Positions 5,540-6,517 of a stretch of DNA of 6,517 nt are shown here, in pieces. Origin of the DNA: an uncultured bacterium (GTDB lineage: Bacteria > Bacillota > Clostridia > Oscillospirales > Ruminococcaceae); contig CAJMQZ010000111.1 in assembly GCA_905215595.1 (NCBI GenBank), positions 1 through 6,517 of the forward strand, in the 5' to 3' direction. The number at the start of each line of letters is the position of its first letter. Position 1 is the first letter of the stretch. Made by a program: the position numbers and the translations under genes. The notes beneath the pieces were generated by a model. The model was not told the DNA's origin, did no database searches, and saw only the letters and a list, made by a program, of their open reading frames with translations.

Positions 5540-6517
5540 ATGTCTAAAAAGCCGAAAACCAAGACCAACGACCCCGGGGCGCACCACGCAAGCAGCGGTG
5601 CGCTGATCCGGCGTTTTCTGCCGTATCTGGCAAACTATAAGATGGTGCTGTGCCTTGATCTGTTCTGCGCAGCACTGACGACCCTGTGCGATATCGTGCT
5701 GCCCAAGATCATGAGCACCATCACCAACTCTGCCATGGGGGTGGGCATCACCCTGACGGCAGGCATCGTGCTGAAGCTGGCGGCGCTCTACTTTGTGCTG
5801 CGCATCATTGACGGCGCAGCCAGCTACTATATGTCCAGCATCGGTCATATCATGGGCGTGCATATCGAAACGGATATGCGCCGGGATGCCTTTGACCATC
5901 TTTTGCAGCTGGATCACACCTACTACAACAACACCAAGGTGGGCACCATCATGGGGCGCATCACCAATGATTTGTTTGATGTGACCGAGTTCGCCCACCA
6001 CTGCCCGGAGGAGTTCTTCATCGCGGGCATCAAGATCGTGGCGTCCTTTGTCATTTTGTGCCGCGCCAGCATCCCGCTGACCTTGGCAGTGTTTGCCTGT
6101 GTGCCGCTGATGGGCGTGGTGTCGGTGTACCTGAACGGCCGCCTGCGGGCGCGGTTCCGCCAGCAGCGCGTCCAGATCGGCGAGCTGAACTCCACCATCG
6201 AGGACAGCCTGCTGGGACAGGGCGTGGTCAAGGCCTTTGCCGCCGAGGACGAGGAGCGGGAAAAGTTTGCCAGGGGCAACCGCGCCTTTGAGCAGATCAA
6301 GACCCTTGGCTACTACGCCATGGGCGCCTTCAACACCTCCACCCGCCTGTTTGACGGGTTGATGTATCTGGTGGTCATTCTGGCGGGCGGTCTGTCGCTG
6401 GTGTACGGCAAGATCACCGCCGGCGACCTTGTGGCCTATATGCTCTACGTCACCACCCTCATCGCCACCATCCGGCGCATCGTGGAGTTTGCCGAGCAGT
6501 TCCAGCGCGGCATGACC
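5540..6517 (+). CDS. ABC exporter, N-terminal transmembrane domain (partial, ATPase domain beyond the right edge)
   Basis: The frame is open for 326 codons from the ATG at 5540 to the window edge. After a hydrophilic, lysine-rich start, it shows the type-1 ABC exporter membrane domain. Membrane helices lie at about 35-55 and 70-92, a helical pair at about 153-198, and another pair at about 262-312. The cytoplasmic loop with METDMR-like IETDMRRDAFDHLLQL followed by YYNNTKVGTIMGRITND is typical of the family, as is the ELNSTIEDSLLGQGVVKAFAAE segment before the last helix pair. Walker and signature motifs would lie beyond the window, so export is inferred from family and the substrate is unknown. 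GGAGG at 5531-5535 sits 4 nt from the ATG and only 8 nt after the hairpin-rich repeat. No clear promoter was found between that repeat and the gene, so it may be read through from yggS or from within the repeat. Confidence 0.93.
   Translation, partial: MSKKPKTKTNDPGAHHASSGALIRRFLPYLANYKMVLCLDLFCAALTTLCDIVLPKIMSTITNSAMGVGITLTAGIVLKLAALYFVLRIIDGAASYYMSSIGHIMGVHIETDMRRDAFDHLLQLDHTYYNNTKVGTIMGRITNDLFDVTEFAHHCPEEFFIAGIKIVASFVILCRASIPLTLAVFACVPLMGVVSVYLNGRLRARFRQQRVQIGELNSTIEDSLLGQGVVKAFAAEDEEREKFARGNRAFEQIKTLGYYAMGAFNTSTRLFDGLMYLVVILAGGLSLVYGKITAGDLVAYMLYVTTLIATIRRIVEFAEQFQRGMT

Noticed and set aside
5263..5606. Short open frames running through the repeat region, on both strands
   Set aside because: They are made of hairpin repeat sequence or are antisense to the ABC exporter, and have no recognisable protein features.

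Overview
The window looks like a chromosomal segment of a GC-rich gut Firmicute of the Oscillospirales (Ruminococcaceae), most likely Faecalibacterium or a close relative. The grounds are GC-rich coding regions with AT-rich, sigma-A-like promoters, strong AGGAGG-type ribosome binding sites, a YwlG-type (DUF436) protein, and a hairpin-dense intergenic repeat of a type I associate with Faecalibacterium genomes. This assignment is inference; no rRNA or marker gene is present.

Layout. (1) Minus strand, 1-1591: a two-component system, with an OmpR-family response regulator followed after 19 nt by a membrane sensor histidine kinase that runs off the left edge just after its H-box. (2) 1592-1851: a divergent control region of about 260 bp. 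It holds a minus-strand extended -10 promoter, an 11-bp-period direct repeat of PhoP/WalR type that could be an autoregulatory site, and a strong plus-strand promoter. (3) 1852-2633: a single glycosyltransferase gene with a DxD motif, with its own promoter and a rho-independent terminator. (4) 2642-5345: an apparent three-gene operon read from an extended -10 promoter. Its genes are a membrane-anchored strictosidine-synthase-like beta-propeller protein with a TatA/TatB-like N-terminus, a DUF436/YwlG protein, and the pyridoxal-phosphate homeostasis protein YggS. Two inverted repeats lie in the leader of the first gene. (5) 5353-5522: a repeat of about 170 bp with near-perfect 11-bp terminal inverted repeats, packed with hairpins. 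(6) 5540 to the right edge: the N-terminal membrane domain of an ABC exporter; its ATPase domain lies beyond the window.

Functionally the window is a set of small independent units rather than one pathway. Signal sensing, surface or envelope glycosylation, an anchored extracytoplasmic propeller, B6 homeostasis and an exporter stand side by side. The least conventional items are the propeller protein with its Tat-like anchor, the hairpin-rich repeat that abuts the exporter's ribosome binding site, and the possible regulatory repeats ahead of the response regulator and the propeller gene. I see no phage, CRISPR, transposase, tRNA or rRNA, and no evidence for a wholly new multi-gene system.
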